From Aphelocoma coerulescens (Eukaryota; Chordata; Aves; Passeriformes; Corvidae): a stretch of 64,000 bases of DNA. The notes under the pieces are model-generated. The model was not told the origin of the DNA, ran no database searches, and saw nothing but the letters and a program-made list of their open reading frames with translations. Positions 18,504 to 30,300 of this stretch are shown piece after piece (positions within the stretch are counted from its first letter, which is position 1; each line of letters starts with the position of its first letter). The position numbers were made by a program, and so were the translations under genes. Location: assembly GCF_041296385.1 (NCBI RefSeq), contig NC_091023.1:23623924-23687923 (forward strand), written 5' to 3'.

Positions 18504-19080
18504 TCCAAAGCAGCGTGGGCAGCAGGTGAGGGAGGGGATTCTGCCCCTCTGCTCTGCTCAGGTGAGACCCCACCTGTGCTGCTGCCTCCAGCCCTGGGTT
18601 CCCAGACACCAGAGGGATGTGGAGCTGCTGGAAGGAGTCCAGAGGAGGCCACGGAGATGCTCCTGGAGCTGGAGTCTGTCTGCTCTGGAACCAGGCTGGG
18701 ACAGCTGGGGGTGCTCACCTGGAGAAGAGAAGGCTCCAGGGACACCTCAGAGCCCCTTCCAGTGCCTAAAGGGGCTCCAGGAGAGCTGGAGAGGGACTGG
18801 GGACAAGGCATGGAGGGACAGGACACAGGGAATGGCTTCCCACTGCCAGAGGGCAGGGATGGATGGAATCTGGGGAAGGAATTGTTCCCTGGGAGGGTGG
18901 GGAGGGGCTGGGATGGAATTCCCAGAGCAGCTGTGGCTGCTCCATCCCTGGAATTGTCCAAGGCCAGGCTGGATGGGTCTTGGAGCAGCCTGGGATAGTG
19001 GAAGGTGTCCCTGCCTATGGCAGGGGTGGCACTGGATGAGCTTTAAGGTCCCTCCCAACCCAAACAATTCTGGGATTCCA
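18504..19080 (+). mobile_element. CR1 LINE, 5'-truncated copy (about 575 bp)
   Basis: Starts around ccaaagcagcgtgggcagcagg, passes 'ctgcccctctgctctgctca', 'gagaccccacctg', 'ggctccaggagagctggaga' and 'attgttccctgggagggtgg', and ends 'ccaacccaaacaattctggg'. This is the CR1 ORF2 end and 3' UTR in sense orientation. Open frames of up to 220 codons on both strands here are repeat shadows. Confidence 0.94.
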
Positions 19081-20682
19081 AGTCAGGTGTTTCTGTGGCA
19101 GGTCTGAGCTGTGCTCACCGCTGTGGTTTCCTTGTTTGGATGACAGCTGGCTCTCCTTGAGAGGAATTCTGCACTGGAACAAATGTCCTTTCCCCTCAGA
19201 ACATCCCATTACTCAGGAGCAGCTGTGGTTGCTGGAGCCCTCGCAGGTTCAATCCTTTACTGAGCACGTGAGATTTGCTTTTTGCCTTGTTTGTGATGAG
19301 AAAGCTTTGGGGGCCAGATCCCCCTGCGGGGAAATTCCCAAACAGTGGTGGAGCTGCTGCATCCCTGCCAGGAGTCTGCTCCTTGCAGAAGGCTTTGTAG
19401 GGTATCTGGATGGTTTGAAGAATGATTTCAAAGGATGAAGTTGGTCACTGTCAAACAGCTGAAATTCCAAGGCTGTGTTTTCAAGCAGCTTTAGCACTGC
19501 AGTTTCAGAGCACTGGCTGAGTTCTCCCCATTCTGAGCACTGCCACGAAGAAATTCGTTCCATCTCAGCTCCTGCTCCTTTCCCCCCACTTTTCTCCTCT
19601 ATGAAGTTTATAATTTGTCTCATAGTTTGATGTTATGGAAATTACTGTAACATCACCTTTTAGTCAGACGTTCCCCGAGGAGCCTGACTTACAATACAAT
19701 TTAGTCAGAAACGAATTTGTCTTTGTAACAAACTGCAAATTACCAAGCTCATGAAACACCACTTCTCATAAATGCCTCTTACAGCCTTGCAGATTCGAGT
19801 CCTCAAGCCACAATCAGGCTTCAACCCTTCCTTATTTGTCTTTCTGTACGGGCTGCAGAGCAAAAATTACAAAGGCACTTGGGTTTTAAGTAGAAAGTTG
19901 TGCATTTGAACCTGTCCTGATCATACATAGAGCAACTGTGCATTTGTGGGAGAATGTTTGTAAACACTGGTACCAGTTTTGCTGTGCTGAGGGAAGTGGA
20001 ACTCGTGCAGTAGCGTGGACAAGATGGAGGTCATTGAGGAGAAATCTCTTCAGAGCTGTATTTATCATGAAGTGGGAATGGTATTTATCATGAATGGTTT
20101 GAAGTGGTGGTTCCCAGACATTCCCTCTCTATCCCAGTTCCAGAAGCTGCATCCTGCATGGCAGGGGCAGCACTTCCCTCCCTGGATTCCTTCTGGGTCC
20201 ATTCTGGAACAGAGGAGCTCACACCCCTTGGAGCCTGTGAGTGTTGATGCTGCTGGACTCCTCCCAGGGCTGAGCAGCCGTTACCCCGTGCACTGCCAGG
20301 TTCATGTCCTTGCTCTCTACAGAGTCACCCAACACATGCAAAACCCCCTGGCAGGTCTCCAGGAACACATTCAGCATGGGAGCAGCCTGGCATTGAAGCA
20401 GGAGCACTGGGGAACTCCTCAGGATCCAACATCTCCAGGACTAATCCCCACTAAACACAGTTCATCATGGGGAGCTTCCCTTGCTACCAGCCTGCAGGTG
20501 AAGTTTAACATCTTTTTAAATTATGTTCTGTGTGGATCAATTTCTTGAATTGCTTTGTAGTTGCATATAGTTCTTCCTTAAATGCTTTTATTTCAAGTGC
20601 AGCCAGTGATATTAATATACTTGTGCTGGTGTGGAGAGAGTCTTGTTTACAAGAATTGTGTTTCAGGATTGCCCAAGGAGCT
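19081..20682. other. Intergenic region, no gene seen
   Basis: No recognised gene or repeat. A 177-codon plus-strand frame starting at 20015 shows no family resemblance and has no start context or splice partners that I can identify. Confidence 0.5.
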
Positions 20683-20812
20683 TCACAGAATCACAGAATG
20701 ATTCGGGTTGGAAAGGACTTAAATAATATCTCATTTCCCCCCCTCCCATGGGCAGGGACACCTTCCTAGACCAGGTTGTTCAGAGCTCCATCCAGCCTGG
20801 CTCTGAGCTCTT
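20683..20812 (-). mobile_element. CR1 LINE 3' fragment
   Basis: Begins ttcacagaatcacagaatga, then 'gggttggaaaggacttaaa', 'catgggcagggacaccttcc' and 'agctccatccagcctggc': an antisense CR1 tail with moderate divergence. Confidence 0.88.
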
Positions 20813-22528
20813 GCTTTCCACTCTCAGCTCATCTTAATTGTTATGCTAAAAGCTTGAAAATGAGTTCTCCCTGCTAATTTACCATGATTTATTAAGATGA
20901 CTGTGATTGTGTATTGTGCCAATATTTTTTCACCTGTATGTGTGTCACCCATCAGAGTGAATTATTGCATCAGTTAGAGGGTGGCTGTGATTTCACCTGA
21001 TAAATCAGCTTGAGAAAAAGAGAAGATGGAGTTTGGAAAATAAGCCTGGCAGAATTACACGTAATTGAAGGTGGAATTAAAAGAAAAAAACATTATATAT
21101 TATTACCACTGTAACAATGGTTACATTTATATAATAGATGAAAGATGTCATCCACTCATTTCCTGAGAAATGGGATATTTCATGAGGTGAAATCTCCGTC
21201 TCTTCTGGATGGCAGAATGGGATCCAGGAAAGACGCATGGCAAACCCTGTTAGATTTCTTTGATGAGAAGTTTATTCCTTGTCTGCAGTCAGTTATTGAT
21301 CCCTGCCAGCCCTGTGCTCCAGGAATGCTGCAGAGATCCAACCCCAGCCCCTGCAGAACGGGACATTTCCTCTGACCCACGGCCGTCCCTGCCATCAGCT
21401 CATTGAGAGCTCTTCACAACACACCCAGTAAATATTGGTTCAGAGCCTGCCTGCTTGTTTATGTGCACAACAGACCATGATATTCCCATCTCAGCCTCCT
21501 GCCTCAGCCCCTGGGTGATTCCACAGGGGATTTTTATTGGATCGTTTCCTAACAGGCCTCAATGGCTGCACAGCTCCTGCCTGATATTCCCAGGTCTTTG
21601 GAGACCCTTGCAAAATGTAGGTCTGCCAGTGCTGATGTTCCAGCTTCTCTCTGATAATTCTGATTTCCTTCTGAGTGCATGAGCCAGAGACTTCAGACAC
21701 AACAGCTTTGCTCCCTCTCATTCACCTGATTATAAAACAAATAGGTTTTAATGCAGCCACATCAAATGAGAAAGGCACAAACTGTGGGGAAGGAAAGGAG
21801 TGTGATTGATGAGCTGAGATACACGAGCACAAGTATTGCGAGCCAGAAACCTCTCTGCAGCTCCCTACTTCTTTGGTAAAGGAATGTGAAAGCCACAGAA
21901 CAAAACGTGCAGGAGTAGGAGCAGGATACTGCTGGGGTAAATGCGTGTTTATGCAATGAATAATAGTACAGCAGGACCCTGGCTGTTGACACAAAACAAA
22001 TAACAACTCTTTATAAAGCCAACCAAAATGTGTTTAGTTGCAAATGAGGAAAATAATAAGCAAGGCAGACCTTCTGCTGTGAGAGCTATTTGTTCCTGAA
22101 TCCCATTCTGAGGCAAAACCTGGAGATAATTGGTGATTTCTTTGTTATGTTCACAGGTGTTGAGGATCGGGGGCATTCAGCTTCAGCTGTGCACCCAAAA
22201 GATTGCTGGTTTCTTCGCAGAGATCTGAAATCCCATTCTTCTCTCTATCCTAATGAAGCTCAGAGGTGCCCCTTTATCTCCCCTAATAATGAACTGATGT
22301 TACTGCAAATGGAGCAGGAAACTTGCAGGAGGGTCAGAGGTAAAGCTGTGGTTGGATCTTGGGTGATTCAGTCTTGAAGAGGGTAAGGGAGAAATGCAAA
22401 CTGATCTTTCTGCATTTCCCTGAAGAAAAAAGGCTTGAAAGTGTGTCACTGGAAAGGATTTCAGAAAGGTCAGAGGGGTGAAAAGAAACAAGCCCTTACT
22501 TTAATGGGAAATTATCTCATAATCATAA
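20813..22528. other. Intergenic region, no gene seen
   Basis: Unique-looking sequence. A short A/T run (aacattatatattattaccac) lies near 21090. No exon, RNA gene or mobile element is recognised. Confidence 0.55.
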
Positions 22529-22680
22529 ATCACAGAATGGATTGGGTTCAAAGGGACTTTAAAGCTCATCCAGTGGCAACCCCAGCCGTGGGCAGGGACA
22601 CGTTCCGCTGTCCCAGGGTGTCCCGTCCAACCTGGCCTTGGACACTTCCAGGGACCCAGGGCAGCCACAGCTTCTCTGTA
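22529..22680 (-). mobile_element. CR1 LINE 3' fragment
   Basis: Reads aaatcacagaatggattggg, 'ggactttaaagctcatccag', 'gtgggcagggacacgttcc' and 'cctggccttggacacttcc': an antisense CR1 tail. It directly abuts a CpG-rich block. Confidence 0.88.
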
Positions 22681-23300
22681 GCCGAATTGCGATGGTCAGT
22701 GGCACTCCCTGGAGAGGAACGTGGGCACTTTGCTTCCCCTCTGTTCCATGGGGATCGGCGCTGCAGCTGAACTCCTCCAGCCTTTCCTGCCTGAGCCGGG
22801 TTTAGTTCTGACAAAGGTTCGGTGTCTCAGACCGACACAAAGCGTTCCTGTGCCCCCTGCTTGAGCGAAACAGCCCCAGCCCAAATACCCCCCCTCATCT
22901 GAGGCGTGCGGGGTCACCCCGGAGGAACGCCAGCCTTCACATGGCTGCGGTCGCAAACGATCCCGGTTGGAAAATTCCCCTTTATTTCCAGCTTCCCGCG
23001 TCCCTGGGGATATCCCTGTCCTGAAACATGCATGCGGAGCAGGCGGTGCAGCTCTTCTTGGTATGCAGGGGAGCTGCTGGTTGTCTTGCCGGGCTGAGCG
23101 ATGCTCCGCGGGCTCCGGGATGCGCATCCCAATGAGGAGCTGCTCGGGGAATGCTCACACCAGGCTGCTCCAGCTCAGCCCCAATTCCAGCTCCTGTCCA
23201 CTCCGTGAGATGCAGACCTGGCCTTCTGGGGCGGGGCACCGCGCCTTTGTCATGGCTTTGGTGCAAAGCGGGGTTTGCAGTGCCGGTCTGATTGAAATGG
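22681..23300. promoter_or_regulatory. Isolated CpG-rich block, possible promoter or enhancer
   Basis: Over about 610 bp I count roughly 35 CpG dinucleotides at about 58 percent G+C, while the flanks have few. That would pass the usual CpG-island thresholds. Elements include cgggctccgggatgcgcatc near 23108 and a GC-box-like ggggcggggc near 23229. No exon is recognised on either side. It could be a promoter of an unannotated non-coding transcript, a distal element, or a young G+C-rich insertion. Confidence 0.4.
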
Positions 23301-23411
23301 GGGGGGAAAGCAGCCACTGATGGAGTTCGCTGTCAAAGCATCCGTGCCCACCTGGCTGAGAGCTCAGCTGGGAATCTGCTCCCTCTGGACAGAGTGTTCT
23401 CTGTCTTAAAT

Positions 23412-23466
23412 AGGTCTCTTAAATGTTTCTTAGGTCTCTAATGTTTCTTAAATAGGTCTCTTAAAA
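23412..23466. repeat. Short imperfect direct repeat
   Basis: The unit aggtctcttaaatgtttctt at 23412-23431 is followed by aggtctctaatgtttctt at 23432-23449 and a partial third copy from 23454. It is a local tandem duplication of about 20 bp. Confidence 0.85.
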
Positions 23467-23534
23467 CTTCAAGAAAAGATTACTTTAGACTCTGATGACG
23501 AGGAGCTACGTTGTTGTTTCATTAACGGGGACCA

Positions 23535-23958
23535 CAGGGCTGGAGCCCCTCTGCTCCTGGAGCCAGGCTGGGAGAGCTGGAGGTGTTCACCTGGAGAAGA
23601 GAAGGCTCCAGGGACACCTCAGAGCCCCTTCCAGTGCCTAAAGGGGCTCCAGGAGAGCTGGAGAGGGACTGGGGACAAGGCATGGAGGGACAGGACACAG
23701 GGAATGGCTTCCACTGCCAGAGGGCAGGGATGGATGGGATATTGGGCAGGAATTGTTCCCTGGGAGGGTGGGCAGGCCCTGGCACAGGGTGCCCAGAGCA
23801 GCTGTGGCTGCCCCTGGATCCCTGGCAGTGCCCAAGGCCAGGTTGGACGGGGCTTGGAGCAGCCTGGGACAGTGGAAGGTGTCCCTGCCCATGGCAGGGG
23901 TGGCACTGGGTGGGCTTTAAGGTCTCTTCCAACCCAAACCATTCCACGACCCCACAAT
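23535..23958 (+). mobile_element. CR1 LINE, 5'-truncated copy (about 425 bp)
   Basis: Sense CR1 from 'ggctggagcccctctgctcc' through 'tccctgggagggtgggcagg' and 'ggacagtggaaggtgtccct' to 'ccaacccaaaccattccacg'. Its 3' part is nearly the same as the copies at 35.6 kb and 61.9 kb, which suggests a young subfamily. Confidence 0.95.
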
Positions 23959-26900
23959 TCACAGGGGAACAAGGTAAGATGTTGCTGCATGGTGGTTTGG
24001 GAAGAGATGCTTAAATACCAGAGCGAGTCCTGGCTGGAATGAGCATCCTGGGTTCGACATGAAATGTTGGACTTTTAGTTCATTTTTCTGAAATGAAATA
24101 TTGCTCCAGGAAAGATGGTAATAAAGTAATACCCACGTGAAGGAGAACAGAGTCATCTCAGTAGAGCTGTAAATACAAGCCTGGTAGTTTATTTAGATGA
24201 ATCAGCTCCTTCTATAGAGCAAGTCTGTCTCCCATCTATAAATGGACGTGATTTAGATTACAGATTTATTTCCCTCAGAGGTTTAGAGTTCTTAGTATCT
24301 AGATTTAAACCTATTTTCTTGCCCTGTGGCCTCTGTTTTTTATTACTAAAGCTATTTTTGCTTTTTAGTATCTGGAGCTGTGGCTGTGAAGATGATAAAT
24401 ACATCTAGGGCAGGTACCTGTGGAACTTGTGTTTTCTGGGCTGCAAATGTGCATTTTTCACCCTCACTGGTCTACTGGTCTTTGATATTCCCTGTCCTGT
24501 GTTTTATTTTCCCCTCTGCTATTTAATACTCCAATTTTAGGTGCTGATTTTCTTGAACTGAGAAATCTCTGCTGTCCATCTGTTGAGTTGGGCATGTTCA
24601 GCACCACCCATTGATGGACACAGAGTTGGATTTTATCAAACTTCATATCTGGGAATGCCACCACACTCAGAGGTCAGCCAAAGCTGGGTGATGTGCTCAG
24701 GCAGGTCCTGCAAAACCTGAGTTTTTCACTTGGGATACTCCCTGCAAGGTTTAAAAGGCAAGATTTAACTGTGCAGCTGGACACTGAAAATGGGTGGCAA
24801 TTGAGTCACTAAAAACACCTCATTGGTATTGCTTAAAAGGGGGGGAAAGCCTCGTGTAACCTCTCATGCAGAAAACTGGTGTTTGCACAAGCTGGGGAGC
24901 AAAGTTTGGAGTTTAGTGCTCAAATCAACGCTGCCTTCAGCGCTCTGAGTGTGAGCTGGGATAGGAGAACCTTCACGGGAGTAACCAGCCTGGGAACTTT
25001 GCTAAGAAATGCTTGTTAAGGAAAATAAATCTTGAATGTTACTGCTTTGGTAATCAAATCTCGCCAGAGCAATAATGAAACTTCAGTTTGTAGCTGTTGT
25101 CTGGGGCTGTGACCATAGCTGTCCATTCCTGAATGAACTTCCCCACCTTTCTGCCTTTTATATTGGGGTACAACCACTTTTCCTGGGTGTTGTACCTTTT
25201 ACCTGACAGTCATGGCATAACCAGCAACAGAACCTGCATTTCTCAATTTCAGTTCTTATCATTTATCTTTTTACTTATTTCTCCCCATTTCTTCACTGCT
25301 AGATATGAACTTCCCTCCCACACTGCTTGTTCAAATTACCTTGGGTGAGTTTCTCCTCAGCCTCTGGATGCTGGATGATGGCCACAGAGGACAAGTGGCA
25401 GCCCTGGGCTATTAAAAGTTGTCCTAACATATCAAAAACTTTGGGTAATGGAGTTTTCATTAATTCCTCAAATAATCTCTTCTAGACTTACATTCTGAAA
25501 AAGCAAAGATAAAAAAATGGTTTAAAAAAGGTCTAAGTAGATTTTTCCTTCCTGCAGTTTGAGGTCCCCAGTTTGCCTGTCCTTCTGTGGTCATGGACAA
25601 TGGGTGATTCCCTTCTTGCAGTGCAACATTTAAAATAATCCTCATCTCTAATTTTGTCTCTGCTGGCAGGTGGTGCCTCCCAAATCTGTGTCACCAGATC
25701 CTGTCCATCACCCAGGTGGCACCTGGAGCCACCGAAGGGACCTGCCTGACACGAGGGTGCTGAGCACCCCCTCCCCTTGGGCTTTGCTCCCCTCCTGGCA
25801 GCGTTGAATCTTGACAAGGAGTGAGGAGAACGCCTGTCTAAAGCCCAGATTGGTGAAATTCCCTGAGCTGCTCTGGCCTGTGGCTGTGGGAGGAGCTGGG
25901 ATGAGCTTTGTTCTTGATGAGGGTGTCCTGGCCACTGCTCACCTCCCGTCCCCTTTGCTGGCAGCCCAGTAATATCATTACGTTATTCCTGATTATTTTT
26001 TCTTTTTCTGGATGGAAATAACGCTGTCATGTTCTTCCATCCTCCCTTTGCTGGCAGACAGGGAGAACAATTGCCTTTTTCAATTTCCTGCTCCTGGGCT
26101 TTTTTCCATGATGCCTCAACGAGAACTGTTCGGGGTTTGAGGTTCAGTGCTCAGACTCTGCAAACATCTGTCTTCTCCCATTATGATCCAGCCTATTTCA
26201 GGGACAGCCCCTACCCTCCTGTCCTTGGTGTTAACTACCTGCTTGACATCTTTAATAAGACTAATTAAATAATGTATTGAACGTTCTGGCCTCGGCATTG
26301 CTGAAATCTTTCTCTCAAGAATCAACATGTTCCCCTGGTTTTCCTCTTATTGTTGACTCTGGCAAGTTGCCCTTGCTGTACTTTGCCTTGGAATATATTT
26401 TTAATTATTATATAATTTAAAAAAAATTATCCTTTCATGTTTGTGCAATTGTACTTTACAATGCTCTCGATTCTGCTAGTTGCTCATAAATTATATGTAA
26501 ATGTATGCATGAAACCTTCTGAATTAGTGATAATATCATGATAGCTCCCATGATTTTTTTAAAATAACTTTTTTTCCCCCATAACTTTTCCAGCATATTT
26601 TTGCTAAAGTGCATGATTCCTTAGTAGATCAAATCATATTTTCTCTTTTTTTTCCTTTTCCTTTCCTTTCTGAGTCCCCTGTACCCTCTCAGTATCCTAC
26701 AATAATCAGCAGAGAGCTCAAAATGCATAAGAAAATACCAACATTCATGTAAAAAGGAAATTTAATTATAATCAGAGCTTAGTTTTGGCTCTGCTTGAGA
26801 TTGTTTTTAAGGGCAGAAGCGGACTTTGTAATTGGGGAAGTATGAAGTGCATTGCTTCTCAAATGAGCTCCAGTAATTAAATAAGAATTTCTAAAGGGCA

Positions 26901-27192
26901 GCATCATGCTGCCTCACTTCAATGAATTTTTACAAGGATACAAGAACAGCTCTCTGATGGTTTTGACCAGTTTTTGCTAGAATAGATCAGTATTATATTT
27001 ATGGCTTTAAATGGTAAGAGCAAATGTTGGTTTGTGCTGGGAGGTTTCTGCAGTTTTGTTGCACGTGCTGGCTGCAAACCTCGGGATAAATTCTCAGCAT
27101 TGACTTGCACTGTGACGAAATACAACACTTAAATTTGGCTTTTAAAGTCCCAAGAAATAGTGTGAAACTTTTGTGCCAGGGATTTGGAAGGT
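23959..27192. other. Intergenic region, no gene seen
   Basis: Mostly unique-looking. It includes an A/T-rich stretch at about 26390-26560 and a polypyrimidine run at about 26640-26672. No gene is recognised. Confidence 0.55.
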
Positions 27193-27318
27193 AATCACAG
27201 AAGGTTTGGGTTGGAAAAGATGTTAAAGCTCCCTGTCCCGTGGGCAGGGACACCTTCCATGGACCAGGTTGGTTCAAGCCCCATCCAGCCTGGCCTTGGA
27301 CTCTTCCAGGGATGCTCT
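27193..27318 (-). mobile_element. CR1 LINE 3' fragment
   Basis: Antisense tail: taatcacagaaggtttgggt, 'gggcagggacaccttccatg' and 'caagccccatccagcctggc'. It ends abruptly near 'cttccagggatgc'. Confidence 0.9.
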
Positions 27319-30300
27319 TGAGTATCAAGTGCCTGACAGTGTTAATTTATAAACACAGGATGATAGCTGTGATGGTGCAGTCAGAAATGGCACGTTCTGA
27401 TGGTGATTCCTTGGCTTTGGATTGAAGTAAAGCCAGCAAACCCAGCTCTCTGATGGGAGAGCTTGCAGCAAACAACAGGAGGGGTTTGTTGTCCTTGAGC
27501 CAAAACACAGGAAAAAAAGAATGTCAGTGGATTTTAAATGAAACTTCTCCTAACTTTGAACTGTGATCTTACCAACGAATTCTCAGTTCAGCTGCTGTCT
27601 CCTCAGCCTCCCTAAATTCCATTTTTCAGGGGCTCTATTTGTGATCCTGCCCTGCTTTGCCCCTGCTGCTGTTCCAAAGGAATGACCCAGCTGTCCCCTC
27701 AGAAGCTCCAACACTGTGGGGTCAGAAATCTTTTCAATGAATTGAAAAGGTGGGGAAAAAATAAAAATCCACGCCAAGTGCTCCATGATCTGCATTTCAG
27801 GTTTTAGCCTTTTCCAGCTTCAGAGCACAAATGTATGAGATGATTTTAATGAAGATGTATAGAGCAAGAGTCTCTATTTCAGCAGTTCTGCTGTCGCCCA
27901 GGTAATTAGCTCAGACACAGAGCTACTGCTGCCTTTGCTCCTGGCAGTGGGGAGGAAATCCAAGGGCCTGCTGTTGTTATGGGGATGCTGAGGGTCAGCA
28001 CCTCAGTGCCAGCAGGACAAGGCTCTTTTCTGGAGCACCAGTGGAGCTGCAAAGGTGTAGGAAAGCCCATCCTGCTCCTTTAGCCTTTCAAGGTGTTTTC
28101 CTGTTCCACAGTTTCAGCCACGCTGAGACAAAATGGCCAAACAACAGGGTATTGTCTTCCCCTGCCTTGCTCAGGAAAATGGTGAAGCTGTTGTGCTGTT
28201 GGGAAAATGGAGTTTGATTTTGTCACTCACCTAAAGCCCAAGTCACTCACAAGAACCATGACCTGTAATCCTTGCTTCAAGGACTGGGCAACATATGGTA
28301 GCAATCCTGCTGATTTTAACTCAATTATTTCCAGCTAAATGAGGGAGGCTGTGCCAGAAACCTTACAAGGAGCTGACCTCTGTGGGTTTTGCTGTCCTTT
28401 TTGGCAGTCCCTACAACACCCTGCATGGTTTGAGACTCTTGGAAATGCCAGCAGGAGATTTGGGTGGAGAATCCTCAGTTAGAGAGACCTGGCATCAACT
28501 GGTTCAGCCATTTGTCCCTGCATGATGAAGGTTTTGGAGTGGGATCTGTGTTGGTGCTGCTCACACCCCGCTGGTGCCTGCCCTGGAGTTGGTGTGTTAA
28601 AAGCTAATAACAATTAACAGGTTTGAAATGCGTTTCTGGTTCTGGAGGTACCTCACAGGCAGCAACTCCTGTCTCTAATGAAAACTCTTTTAAAATGTTC
28701 TGTTCTGGTGGCTTTGTTGTACAAAGATCCAGCCCGTGCCTTTCTGCCTCTCCCCATTATCCAGGGTGCTGGAGCTGAGGTTAATGTGAATTAAGCTCTT
28801 GGCTTTGTCTAATTAGAAGTGCTCTCAGAGGAAGGTTGTTTCAGAGAAGCCATAATAAATGGTAATAATAACATGCATTTCCTGGAAAAGAGGCTTCTCT
28901 TAGTGCTCCATTAGGACTTGTCTAAATACAAAAGTTCTGCCTCAGAACATTAGGTCTCATCAGGTCTTCTGAGTATTGTACCTGCCTTCCATTTCCACTT
29001 TTAAAAAGCTGCATTACAAAACCACAGCCCTGCTTTAAATAATAATGAAAAATCAGGCACAGTGGTGATGCTCTTCAAACAATAATCTAGAAGTTCAAAT
29101 TTTAAGAACAGTCAGAGTTTTACATTTCTATCCTCAAGCTGAGGTTGAGTGAATCCAGCAGGGACGGCGCAGCAAGGGAATTCCTTATCTCAGTTTTCCT
29201 GTCCTGTAAATAAAACTTGAAGATGGAGCCTCCCTGAACCTCAGGGACATAAAACAAACACATGCAACACCTTTGAAATCAAGTCATGCCATGAAATATG
29301 CATATGTTGGAATTCCAGCAGGTGAAATGCATTCCAGCTTATAATGGCAAATACTTCGTATCTCAAAGTCCTGTCAATATAAATTATCACTGCATGAATT
29401 ATGCTGCATTTAAATGAGATGTGCTACCAGTGTTTCCCCAAACTGCATCTTTTCAAAAGCTCTTTTAATCTGCAGAAGCCAGACTGTAAATTAACCAAAA
29501 ACAGCCTAGGAAAAGCAAATATTGGTGCAGAGCAAAGTACAGACTTTATTTTTATTGGGTTTTAGCTTGATGTTGGACTAGTGCAGGGAAAACTGTTACA
29601 CATATAAAAAACTCCATAGTGAGAGGAGTGTGATGTAGCCACAGTAGCTACTGGTTTCTACCACCTGATTTTTCTTTGCTTTTATCATTTTTTTAGCTTT
29701 ATTTTTTCACTGCTTTATTGACTCTGAGTATAACAGACCATTCTCCTGCCCTGCCTATGCTAAATTCTTACTTTTTGGTTTGTTAATTAGCAGTTTGATT
29801 TCACTATCACCACAAAGTTGGAGTTGGAAAGAACGGATCCATTGACACCTCCCAGATCCTGGCACTAAAGAGGATGAAAGCTGGGACGTGCTGGTACAGG
29901 TACCACACATGTTATAAAAAGCAGGCAAAGATGGATTTTTGCAATGTATTGTTTGCTTCAGGGCTTTTTAAGATAGAAAAATCTATGAAAGCCTAATTTC
30001 CTCTAAGCTGAGTAACTCCCTTGGCTGGTTGGCAGCTCGGTGCAGGAAGGTTCAGGTCTGGCTGCACATTGCTAAGTTGCTTTAAAAGCTGCAGCACATT
30101 GAAGAAATGCCTTTGCAAATCTCCTTCAAATGAAGGCAGCAGTTGTTCCCAATAAATCCCATTTCAAGCCATGGATCTGTCCATGTTCAGGTGTTTACTG
30201 CACTGGATTGACCCAATATTGACTTCCTAAGGCTTTGCTCTCTCTGCTTTGCAGTAGACAAGAAAGGACACTTTAAAATTGTTCAGGATCACCAAAGCAC

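Noticed and set aside
18445..19107. 220-codon plus-strand frame, with long frames on the opposite strand
   Set aside because: It lies almost wholly in a CR1 3' region whose real ORF2 is truncated. It is not a gene.
20015..20548. 177-codon plus-strand frame outside recognised repeats
   Set aside because: No domain, signal or familiar motif, no supporting splice sites, and ordinary intergenic composition. Length alone is not enough.
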